Source of the DNA: CAVSRC01 sp963781775
Lineage (GTDB): Bacteria > Pseudomonadota > Alphaproteobacteria > Rhizobiales > Kaistiaceae
NCBI GenBank assembly: GCA_963781775.1
Contig: CAWAHE010000006.1
Coordinates: 1 to 64,000, forward strand
Direction of reading: 5' to 3'
DNA length: 64,000 bases
A program made the translations under genes and the position numbers. Under the pieces are notes generated by a model. The model had not been told where the DNA came from, ran no database searches, and saw only the letters and a program-made list of their open reading frames with translations. This document shows positions 7,749 through 15,833 of this stretch, in pieces (the stretch's first letter is position 1; each line of letters starts with the position of its first letter).

Positions 7749-10700
7749 TCAGAACGACTTGCGGGCGCCCACCTTGGCGGAGACCGTCGTCGAGTCGGTC
7801 GCGAACGTACCGCCCACCGAGGCGAAGCCCGACATCGACCGGTCTGCGCTGTAGATAGTGGCCCGTCCGACCACCTCGCCGAAGATGCCGCTGATCGAGT
7901 CGGTGAACGACTGGGTGGTGATCCCGTCGCTGACCGTCACGGTGTTGGCGCCGCCGAACTCGTTCCACAGCTTACCCATGACGTCGAAGTCGACCCGCTC
8001 GCCGCCTGACAGGGCATAGGTCGTCCCGATACGACCACCGATGCCGCCGCGAATGCTCAGGCCATCGGAGTAGCTGATCGTTCCGCCACCGCCGGAGGCC
8101 GAGCCGAGCGACGAGTTGACCATGGCGAAGGACGCGATCGGCTCGTAGAACATCGCGCCGTTCTCGACCCGGTATGCCACGTTGGCACGCACGCCGAGGT
8201 TGGTGGCGTCGGTGCTGGCGGTGACCGAAGGCGAGCTGTAGGTCACGCCGAGGAAGTCGGCCTTGAACTCGGCATCGGAGTGCCACGGACCGTCGATATA
8301 GGCCACATAGGCGCCGACCGTGCCGCCGTTATAGTCGGTGGACGCGCCGTAGCTGTTGAACGTCAGCCCGGAACTCATCCAGCCGCCGAAGACACCCAGG
8401 CGCCAGCCATTGACGTCATCCTGCGGACGCATCTCGAGGCCGGCGAGCAGGCTGTAGGCATGCTGATCGAAGCCGGTGTCGAAGGTCGAGCCGTTGTTGG
8501 TGAACGTCGAGTCCTGGTTCGTCCAGTCACCGCTGGCACGGCCCCACAGCGCCGACTTGTGGCCGCCGGGCGCCGGCTGTCCGGCGTCCGCGTAAGGCAT
8601 GTCGGCACCACCGCCGCCTTGGCCACCCTGCGGATAGGTGTTGCCGTACTCATGGTCATCGACAACGCCGCCAGTGCCGTACCAGGCGTTCTGCGCGCCG
8701 GTGATGACGCCGGGCTGATCGACCGAATCGGGACCGTAGGTGGCCTCAAGGAAGACCTCCGGGTCACCTTCCTGCTTGGCGCCCCACATCCAAAGGCCGT
8801 CGCGGACAAATCCCACGCCCGCGACTTCCAGATAGTCCGTCGAACCCGACCCGACGTAGAACCTGTCGCCTTCCTTGCACCAATCGCCAGTGTCGCCGCA
8901 GGTGACACTCTTGTCGCCGTCATACCCGAACTCGGCAACCTTGATCCGGTCGCCCAAGACTTCCGAACCGGGCGAGGTGTTCTGCTTGATGATCTGCAGA
9001 GCAGTGGTGCCGTAGACCGTGCCCTCGACGTACAGGCGATCCGACTTGCCAAAGGTGTCTACCTGGTCGGCCCAGTACACGTCCGGATCCCAATTCGGAC
9101 CGAAGCGCACGTCGACCGCCAAGTAGCTGTGGTAGAGGCTGTTGTCATACGAGCCATAGAAGTCGTGGGTGATCGACGTCTTGTCGCCAACGCTGCCGTC
9201 GACCATGCTCAGCCAGCCGTCGACCGGCGTGTCGAGCTTGTTGTAGATGCCACCGTTGTAAAACTGGTTCACGCCGTCGAACGTGGCGTGGTCCTTGCCT
9301 TCCGGATCGAATGCCGTCTGCAGCCAGCCGAGGTTGTAGATCTGGTCATGCGAGCTGCCATGCATCTCGTTGCCGTAGTCGTAGTTCCCGTAGCTGTAGC
9401 GATCGACGGTGCCCCAAAAGCCGCGGTTGACGATGGTGTTGCCCAGCCATCCGCCCTCGGTTGAGTCGTGGCCGTCCATGTTGACGCGGCCAAACATCGC
9501 GCCGCCTTCCCAGTTGTAAAGCAGCGTGGCGCCGCCGTCGGTCTTGAGCAGCACATCGTTGGCGGCATTCTCGTAGTCCGCGATGTGAGTATCGGCGACG
9601 GTGCCCGAGGTGCCGCCGCTCATCACATATGAAATTCCCGCCAGCGCGTCGGCGTAAATCGCATCGCGATCGAGCGTGTAGCCCTTCTCGTCACCTGACG
9701 AAGGGACCACGGTGGGATCGGGCAGGCTCCACCCACCCAGACGCTGGAAATACGGAACATTGCTGCTGGCCATCAGGCCGTTGTTGTCGATGATTCCAGA
9801 GAATTCGTTCATCCACTCGCTGGGATGATTGTCGTTGTCGAGCTTCAGCCGGACAACAGGTTGGTGCCACGAGCCGTCGCCGATGATGTCGCCGCCGTCG
9901 CCGTTGCCGATCCAGGCGACCGGCGAGTTGACGTAGATGGCGGTGTCGGCGCTGTAGATGCGGCCGCCCAATTCGCCGTAGGTGGGAGAGAATGAGGTAA
10001 AGTCGCCGTTGGCGATCCTGACGACGCCGCCCTGGTCGCTCTCCGACACGTCGTTGTAAGCCTGCATCACGTTCCAAATGTGGATCGCGTCGCCGTAGAA
10101 GCCCTGAATGAAGCCGCCGGCATTGTTGATGGTGACATTGCCCCCCGTCACCTTGGCGATGTGGATGCCCTCGTCGCCGCCGAACGTGGTGCCGTTGACG
10201 TTGTCCACAAGTACGTCACCATGGACATCGTACATATGGATGCCGGTCTGTAGGGACTCTGTGCCACCGCCCCAGATCAGCCCGTCTTCGTTCAGCACGG
10301 TCGCGCCAGTGAGGCGGTTGTCGTAATTGTAGTTGCCGCCGATGTGCGACAGGTGCACGCCGTCGCCAGTAATGCCGACGATCAGCCCGCCTTGCTCATA
10401 AAGCTGGTCGGTCTTGTCAGCGTTGGAATAGAAGAAGCCGCTGTTATCGATGACAACTTGCCCATCGACGTTGCGGGCCTCGATGCCGTCGTCCCAACCC
10501 CAGATGCCCGCGGGCTGCGCGGCAAACTGGGAGCTCGCACCGGTGTCCACTCCGAAAGGATCATACAGCAGTCCGCTTGTTCCAAGGCCGTCGTAAACTT
10601 GCGAGTCGAGCTGCGTGAGATTGAAACCGTTGTTCCGGGTGCCGCCGTTGTTGATGAACACGTCACCCTTGTCGGTCGTCGTGTCAATGTGCACGCCGTC

Positions 10701-11930
10701 CCCGTTCACGCCAACGATCAAGCCGCCTGGATCGATGATGCCGGCGGAGCCATAGTCCCGGTTATTGACAAAAATATCCGGAATGCCGTCGCCTCCGACA
10801 TTGGTGATGTTCAAGCCATTGTTATTCCCAGCGATCACCCCAGCGGAAGTGTTGTCAACATAAGCCGCGTAGGCCAAGGAGTCCGGGTTGTCGATATTGT
10901 TAATGCGGACGCCGTCTCCATCCGCGCCCAAGCCGGCGATCAGGCCATTCCCATTGTAAACGCTGGCAGACCCCTTGTCGTGAATGTTGAGGCCATCGTA
11001 GCCAATCATCGACAAGTAGCTGTGGTTGTCGACGGTGGCGCCACCGTTGCCGTAGCCGGCAATCTCGACGCCGGCGCCCGTGCCGCCCTCGATGTGGCCC
11101 AATTCATTGTTGATCGTCACGTCGCCGTCGGTCTTGGCGAAGATGCCGGTGCGGGCGGCGATGATGCTGCCGCCTTCGTCCCCCTCGCTGCCGGCGTAGG
11201 TTGTGTTGATGCTGATGTCGCCAGCCGTCGGGACAGAACCGTCATATTGCTTGGTCGTATCCGCAACGATGCCGTCGCCTTCGCTATTGACCTCGACGAT
11301 TGAACTCTTCTGCAGCGTAATATTGCCGCCGTGGGACAACAGAAGCGCGCCAGCGATGGTCCCACCCGTGTAAGTGGCATCAAGTGTTCCGCTACCGCCG
11401 TCTACGGCAGATATTGTCAGGAACACATCGTGAAATGTGATGTTGCCAGTGTCCGTGTCGACCCACATTCCGTGAACACCGGTCGCATTGATATTGTTTC
11501 CGCCAAAATCCTGGACGCGGAGCAGATCGAAGTTTCCGCCGTTCTGCATATAGATGTTGAAGGCGGCAGCATTCTCGCCGCCGTTTCCGAGGGTGTCGTT
11601 GAACGTATTGTGATTAAGAACAAATTCGAAGTCGCCATGGTTGAATACGGAATCATAGTAATCAACGCCATCTGGATACGTCATATTACTGACGCATGCG
11701 ACCGCGTAGGGCGGCCCGGCGGGGGTGCCGCAAGCATCGGTTCCGGGAGGGACAGCCAGCGCCGGCCGCGGAAGGCCAACCATCGCCGTCGCCAGCACGC
11801 CGGCCGCGAGCGCCGTCCCGCTCAGCAGCGCGCCGCGCTTAGTCGGGGGCTTTAGCCTGAAAGCCGGATTCGGAAGGGTGCGATTGTCGCGCATTGCACG
11901 CGCCTTCGCGTGCGTATTTCCACGTGCCAT
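7749..11930 (-). CDS. Large type V autotransporter (adhesin-like)
   Basis: About 1393 residues from ATG 11930, preceded by GGAG at good spacing. The signal peptide is extended (KRGALLSGTALAAGVLATAM, cleaved near ALAV). The passenger (~60-1100) is rich in Asn, Asp, Gly and Tyr and has many short repeats of the type INNxGG, DGVHIDT and GDGVHL, which suggests a beta-helix. The last ~270 residues form an autotransporter beta-barrel, starting near SALWGRASGDWTNQDS and ending KVGARKSF with the terminal Phe needed for outer-membrane insertion. The passenger would be displayed on the cell surface; its ligand is unknown. It has its own terminator. Confidence 0.9.
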   Translation of the reverse strand: MARGNTHAKARAMRDNRTLPNPAFRLKPPTKRGALLSGTALAAGVLATAMVGLPRPALAVPPGTDACGTPAGPPYAVACVSNMTYPDGVDYYDSVFNHGDFEFVLNHNTFNDTLGNGGENAAAFNIYMQNGGNFDLLRVQDFGGNNINATGVHGMWVDTDTGNITFHDVFLTISAVDGGSGTLDATYTGGTIAGALLLSHGGNITLQKSSIVEVNSEGDGIVADTTKQYDGSVPTAGDISINTTYAGSEGDEGGSIIAARTGIFAKTDGDVTINNELGHIEGGTGAGVEIAGYGNGGATVDNHSYLSMIGYDGLNIHDKGSASVYNGNGLIAGLGADGDGVRINNIDNPDSLAYAAYVDNTSAGVIAGNNNGLNITNVGGDGIPDIFVNNRDYGSAGIIDPGGLIVGVNGDGVHIDTTTDKGDVFINNGGTRNNGFNLTQLDSQVYDGLGTSGLLYDPFGVDTGASSQFAAQPAGIWGWDDGIEARNVDGQVVIDNSGFFYSNADKTDQLYEQGGLIVGITGDGVHLSHIGGNYNYDNRLTGATVLNEDGLIWGGGTESLQTGIHMYDVHGDVLVDNVNGTTFGGDEGIHIAKVTGGNVTINNAGGFIQGFYGDAIHIWNVMQAYNDVSESDQGGVVRIANGDFTSFSPTYGELGGRIYSADTAIYVNSPVAWIGNGDGGDIIGDGSWHQPVVRLKLDNDNHPSEWMNEFSGIIDNNGLMASSNVPYFQRLGGWSLPDPTVVPSSGDEKGYTLDRDAIYADALAGISYVMSGGTSGTVADTHIADYENAANDVLLKTDGGATLLYNWEGGAMFGRVNMDGHDSTEGGWLGNTIVNRGFWGTVDRYSYGNYDYGNEMHGSSHDQIYNLGWLQTAFDPEGKDHATFDGVNQFYNGGIYNKLDTPVDGWLSMVDGSVGDKTSITHDFYGSYDNSLYHSYLAVDVRFGPNWDPDVYWADQVDTFGKSDRLYVEGTVYGTTALQIIKQNTSPGSEVLGDRIKVAEFGYDGDKSVTCGDTGDWCKEGDRFYVGSGSTDYLEVAGVGFVRDGLWMWGAKQEGDPEVFLEATYGPDSVDQPGVITGAQNAWYGTGGVVDDHEYGNTYPQGGQGGGGADMPYADAGQPAPGGHKSALWGRASGDWTNQDSTFTNNGSTFDTGFDQHAYSLLAGLEMRPQDDVNGWRLGVFGGWMSSGLTFNSYGASTDYNGGTVGAYVAYIDGPWHSDAEFKADFLGVTYSSPSVTASTDATNLGVRANVAYRVENGAMFYEPIASFAMVNSSLGSASGGGGTISYSDGLSIRGGIGGRIGTTYALSGGERVDFDVMGKLWNEFGGANTVTVSDGITTQSFTDSISGIFGEVVGRATIYSADRSMSGFASVGGTFATDSTTVSAKVGARKSF

Positions 11931-12285
11931 TCCGCGCTCTCCATTTACTCGAGGAAGGCGCACCACGCCTGCCGCCCAAGCCACATTTTCGCCCCCTGGT
12001 GCCGAGGGCTTGGCCTATTTCTGCCACGTTTTGGACAAAGGCAATACACGCGAATCAGGCGCTCTCGCCGCCGCAGGTTGCTGTTCCGTCGGCAATTTTA
12101 CCAAACGTTAAGTCGAATCAGCGGCTTCGCCGAAGCGCCGGAAAACGCTCTCATTTTTTCGTGAGCGCGAACTGCGGCACTATGTTGGGGAATGTATCAA
12201 TTGGGCCACGCTTTTGAGGCGGCTCGCCAGGGATGAGCAAGCCGCCTAGTCTCGCGAGGGGCGGCGAGATCTCACAGAACAGCAC
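11931..12285. other. Divergent promoter region between autotransporter and lipoprotein hydrolase
   Basis: About 355 bases with no credible gene. It must contain the promoters of both flanking genes. AT-richer patches lie around 12090-12115 and 12150-12165. I see no clear palindrome or riboswitch. Confidence 0.4.
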
Positions 12286-13215
12286 ATGCGCGGAAGAAGA
12301 AGATCGGGCGGCGAGCGGCCATTGTTGGCGCGGGAGCTGGCGGCACTCAGCTCCGCCTGCCTCATTTGTGTGCTTTTGGCGGGATGCATGTCGGCCGGCG
12401 GAGAATCAGGCGCGTCCGTCGCCCAGATGTCGATCGCGGGCGCGGGCAGTGCCGAAGAGCTCTCGATCCCCTTCCCTGCGGCCGGCGTCCCCATGCACGC
12501 CCGGCTCTATCGGCCGCCCGGCGCCGGGCCGTTTCGCCTCGCCATAGTCAATCACGCCTCGGAGCAGGATGCGGATCTTCGTGCGCGCATGCCCCCGCCG
12601 GACTATCCGGTCATGACCAGTTGGCTGCTTGACCACGGCTATGCGGTGCTCCTGCCCGAGCGGCCCGGACACGGGAAGACCGGTGGCCCCTACCTCGAGG
12701 ACCAGCACGGGTGCGAGGACGCCGATTTCGTCGCCGCCGGCAACGGGGCTGCCGACGCCATCGCGGCAGCCATTACGTTCATGGCCGGTGACAAGACCGT
12801 CAAACGTTCCGGGATCGTGGTCGTGGGCAATTCGGCTGGCGGCTGGGGGGCGCTGGCGCTGGCGGCGCGCAATCCGCGCAACGTCGGCGCTGTCATCAAC
12901 ATATCCGGTGGTCTCGGTGGCCACGATCACAGACAGCCTTTGCACAATTGCGCACCTGAACGGCTGGTCGCGGCCGCGGCAACCTTCGGGCGGACGGCGC
13001 GTATTCCGACGCTGTGGCTCTATGCGACGAACGACACCTATTTCCCGCCCGACCTGTCGCGCCGGCTGGCCGACGCATTCCGCAATGCGGGCGGAAAGGT
13101 GCAGTACGACCTGTTTCCGCCGGTCGGTCGCGAGGGGCACGCCCTTATCCAGGCGCCCCTCGACGTGGCGCCCTGGCCGCTGGTGCTGGAGCAGTTCCTG
13201 GCGAAAAACCCGTAG
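12286..13215 (+). CDS. Alpha/beta-hydrolase lipoprotein (dienelactone hydrolase-like)
   Basis: 309 residues. The N-terminus has a lipobox (CVLLAGCMS), so the enzyme is probably lipid-anchored after export. The alpha/beta-hydrolase fold follows: a strand with LAIVNHAS, the lid region, the nucleophile elbow GNSAGGWGA (Ser), the acid in YATNDTYFPP (Asp) and the catalytic His in VGREGHALIQ. Such proteins hydrolyse esters or peptides; the substrate is unknown. The 30-bp string encoding the His motif recurs at 15712-15741. The gene converges with the ATP-grasp/CapK fusion and ends 42 bases from it. Confidence 0.82.
   Translation: MRGRRRSGGERPLLARELAALSSACLICVLLAGCMSAGGESGASVAQMSIAGAGSAEELSIPFPAAGVPMHARLYRPPGAGPFRLAIVNHASEQDADLRARMPPPDYPVMTSWLLDHGYAVLLPERPGHGKTGGPYLEDQHGCEDADFVAAGNGAADAIAAAITFMAGDKTVKRSGIVVVGNSAGGWGALALAARNPRNVGAVINISGGLGGHDHRQPLHNCAPERLVAAAATFGRTARIPTLWLYATNDTYFPPDLSRRLADAFRNAGGKVQYDLFPPVGREGHALIQAPLDVAPWPLVLEQFLAKNP
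13124..13153 (+). repeat. 30-bp direct repeat, copy 1 (inside the hydrolase gene)
   Basis: The 30 bases starting tcggtcgcgaggggcacg are identical to 15712-15741. Here they encode the conserved catalytic-His segment GREGHALIQ, so this copy is the functional one. Confidence 0.9.
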
Positions 13216-13232
13216 CCATACAAACGATGGTC

Positions 13233-13256
13233 TCAGCGCGCAGCAACAAGCGCTGA
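13233..13256. terminator. Possible bidirectional terminator between convergent genes
   Basis: The arms tcagcgc (13233-13239) and gcgctga (13250-13256) lie exactly between the convergent hydrolase and fusion genes, with a 10-base loop. There is no clear T-run, so this is tentative. Confidence 0.4.
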
Positions 13257-13257
13257 C

Positions 13258-15558
13258 TCAGACCCGGAGAAATGGCTCGAACCGCCTCGCCGCGGCGGCG
13301 GACGACAGGTCCCCCCGTTCGATCGTTACCTCGCCGTCGGTGCCCAGTGCCTCGGTGACGTACCTGCCGGCTTCGGCCACGCGGCCTCCCGAGCCAGCAT
13401 CATGGGCATCAAGACGCAGGACGAAACGACCGACGCCGTTCTGGACAAGTTGCCAGAGCCTGGCGCCGGTCAGGTCGTGCAAACGGCTTGAATCGATCGC
13501 CGGCGTGAGGCGCCGTCCTCCTGCGTCAACCAGCTGATTGCGCGCCCTGCCGAGAACAGCCTGAAGCCGCGGCAAGCGCCGCCCGCACACGCAGATGTTT
13601 TCCGAAAAGAGCCCCGCAAAGGAGTCTCCGGCTGTTGCTAAGTCTCCGGTCTCGTAGCGAATGAGCGGCATCGCCATGTTGTAGAGCGGCGTCACGACCA
13701 ATCGGCCCGTTGCGCCCGGTGGGCAGCCCCGCCCTTCCCTGTCGAGGACTTCGACCAGCACCGTTTCCGTCTGTACGTGGTAGGCGTCACTTTGCGGACA
13801 CTGCAAAGCCACGCCACCGACTTCTGCGAGTGCATAGATGTCCTGCGGAGCATGACCCAGAAAATCCCGGCAGACCCGGCGCTGATCGTCGGTCAGAACT
13901 TCTCCGCTTGTGAATATCCCGCGCAGATTGGGCTTGAGCCGCGGTTCCTCCTTCACTTTAAGGGCCAACTGCTGCGCCAGCGAAGGACGCGTGGTCAGCC
14001 AGACAGGGCCGAGCTGGCTGAGCCATTCGAGCTGGGCGGCGACCGGCAGAGCCGCCGATAGTTCGAACTCGGGGCCACGTTCGGCGGCAGCGAAACGCGG
14101 CGCCCACTTGCGATCTTCGGCCGCGCCAGGAACGTTCGGCCTGCGGATCGTTGCCAAGCTGTCGGCGAACGAAACGCCGTGCCACGACAGGAATCGCATG
14201 TTGATGCACGACGCGATGGTCTTCGCCGTGGATGACCAGGATACCGTCATCGGCGCGTACTCGGTTCCGGCCGTGGAGTTGTGGGAAACGCTGCCCTGCG
14301 ATCGGGGCATGACGCGCGCCGTGAGGTCGGCTCGGCGGCCGGCAACGTCCGCCCGACGGACAACCGGAACGTCCTTCCAGGCACGAAGCTCTATTGTGCC
14401 GCCCGGCGAAAACAGCATGCCGAGACGGTCCGAATAGAACGGCACCTGCTCTCTCGCGTGGCGAAGCAGTGTCTTCATGCCCCCCGTCACGGTAGCGCGC
14501 ATCTCGGCCCCGGAAACGCGATCGGACCTCTCCAGGACCTTCATGAACCTGGCGGGGATTGAACTCTTCCACGGCTCTGTATCCGAGCTTGCCGCCTCGA
14601 CAGCGGCGGCCCCTGCCGTGGTCCGCCCAGGAAGCTCGACAGCCTCGGAATCGTTTCCGCAGCGAAGCGCCGCATCCCTCAAATCGCGATAGCGCGGTAT
14701 CCGGTCGATCTGCTGCAGCGTTTCGACGATCGCCTGCCCGTACGCATCCGCATATTGCTGCGGTAGGTCCTTCCAAATACCGGTGCCGACTGAACAAGTG
14801 TTGATCTCGATGATGCGATATTCGTCGCCGGTCCGCATGAGGTCGAAGCTTGAATAGCCGGCACCGTGGTCGAGCAGCGCGACGCTGACAGCCTCAATTT
14901 GACGGCGGGTCTTGTCGGGAAGCCGGTCAAGCCCGAGACTGTCCTGGTGCAGGACCGTTTCCCAGGCGGGCGAGCGCATGTCCCTCGTCTTCAGGACATA
15001 CGCACCGAGTAGAACGCCGCCGAAGGCATCGACCTTGTAGGTCTGCGGATCGCTTCCCTGAAAGGCCATGAACACGTCGGCTTCAGGATCGAAATCCTGC
15101 GGGAAGGGCTTGCGGATTGCCGACTGGAGCGGCCAAAGGAACACGCCCCGGCGCCGGCTTGACCAGTCGTATTTCAGTACGGCGCAGTCCGAGCCCCACA
15201 GGGCTGCCAGTTCGTCGAGTTCCTGGTCATTGCGCGGGCCACCAAACGGCGCCACCGGCGCTCCGCAGCGCGCGGCGACATCAAGCCTGGTCCGTCGGTT
15301 GAGCGTCCGTTGACCGAGTATTCGGCAGTCCAGCAGCTCGTCGCTGTCGGGCAGCGGCTCGTCGAGGACAAGGAGGTCGGCGTCGATGTGTTCGTCGCTC
15401 CAGCGGTTATCCACCGAGATCGCAATCCTGGATTTGGCCAGGCTGGCGGCCATTTTCTCGAACACGACATGCGGCGACGGAGATTGATAGTTACCCAGGA
15501 ATACGACCCGCCGTTCCCGAAGATCGGGCGATCGCTGTCCATTTGATCCGACATCCAT
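13258..15558 (-). CDS. Fusion of an ATP-grasp domain with a CapK/PaaK-like adenylate-forming domain
   Basis: 766 residues from ATG 15558, six bases after GGAGG. Residues ~1-300 resemble ATP-grasp: pre-ATP strand VVFLGNYQSPSP, nucleotide lysine CAVLKYDWSS (~129) and metal-binding EYRIIEINTCSVGTG (~247-259). Residues ~360-760 resemble PaaK/CapK adenylate-forming proteins: MKTLLRHAREQVPFYSDR, the phosphate-binding Ser/Thr loop SHNSTAGTEYAP, the GEVLTDDQRR region, and MPLIRYETGDLA followed by CVCGRRLPRL. The known chemistry would be ligation in the first half and acyl activation in the second. Joining the two in one chain is unusual. It lies 275 bases downstream of the RND pump on the same strand. 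The substrate is unknown. Confidence 0.75.
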   Translation of the reverse strand: MDVGSNGQRSPDLRERRVVFLGNYQSPSPHVVFEKMAASLAKSRIAISVDNRWSDEHIDADLLVLDEPLPDSDELLDCRILGQRTLNRRTRLDVAARCGAPVAPFGGPRNDQELDELAALWGSDCAVLKYDWSSRRRGVFLWPLQSAIRKPFPQDFDPEADVFMAFQGSDPQTYKVDAFGGVLLGAYVLKTRDMRSPAWETVLHQDSLGLDRLPDKTRRQIEAVSVALLDHGAGYSSFDLMRTGDEYRIIEINTCSVGTGIWKDLPQQYADAYGQAIVETLQQIDRIPRYRDLRDAALRCGNDSEAVELPGRTTAGAAAVEAASSDTEPWKSSIPARFMKVLERSDRVSGAEMRATVTGGMKTLLRHAREQVPFYSDRLGMLFSPGGTIELRAWKDVPVVRRADVAGRRADLTARVMPRSQGSVSHNSTAGTEYAPMTVSWSSTAKTIASCINMRFLSWHGVSFADSLATIRRPNVPGAAEDRKWAPRFAAAERGPEFELSAALPVAAQLEWLSQLGPVWLTTRPSLAQQLALKVKEEPRLKPNLRGIFTSGEVLTDDQRRVCRDFLGHAPQDIYALAEVGGVALQCPQSDAYHVQTETVLVEVLDREGRGCPPGATGRLVVTPLYNMAMPLIRYETGDLATAGDSFAGLFSENICVCGRRLPRLQAVLGRARNQLVDAGGRRLTPAIDSSRLHDLTGARLWQLVQNGVGRFVLRLDAHDAGSGGRVAEAGRYVTEALGTDGEVTIERGDLSSAAAARRFEPFLRV

Positions 15559-15660
15559 CCGATGCCTCCACGTGCCACGACAGAGACGGGACAGGCGAGA
15601 ACGAACCCCGCCATGACCGCGCAAGTTAGCAGTGCCCGGTACGGCCGGATGTCGCAATAG

Positions 15661-15741
15661 CGCAGGCGGCAAAGCCCGCATTCGCATCGTGTCTTGCAGG
15701 CTTCCCGCCGCTCGGTCGCGAGGGGCACGCCCTTATCCAGG
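15661..15741 (+). pseudogene. Remnant of a hydrolase 3' end carrying repeat copy 2
   Basis: Positions 15712-15741 repeat the 30 bases at 13124-13153 exactly. Read in the same frame they encode FPPLGREGHALIQVP, matching the hydrolase FPPVGREGHALIQAP. Upstream similarity fades quickly (QAAKPAF against NAGGKVQ). No start or catalytic core remains. This is a gene-end fragment left by a past duplication or recombination around the fusion gene. Confidence 0.6.
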
Positions 15742-15772
15742 TGCCGGCGCCCGATCCAGGTGCCGGCGCCCG
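15735..15772. repeat. Two tandem copies of a 19-bp unit
   Basis: The unit atccaggtgccggcgcccg occurs at 15735-15753 and again at 15754-15772 without mismatch. It begins inside the remnant hydrolase repeat, which suggests local slippage or an integration scar. Confidence 0.85.
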
Positions 15773-15833
15773 CGAAGCGAGTAGAAGGGGCACGCGTCGC
15801 CCACCGGCCGACGCGGCGGTCAATCAGCGCAGG

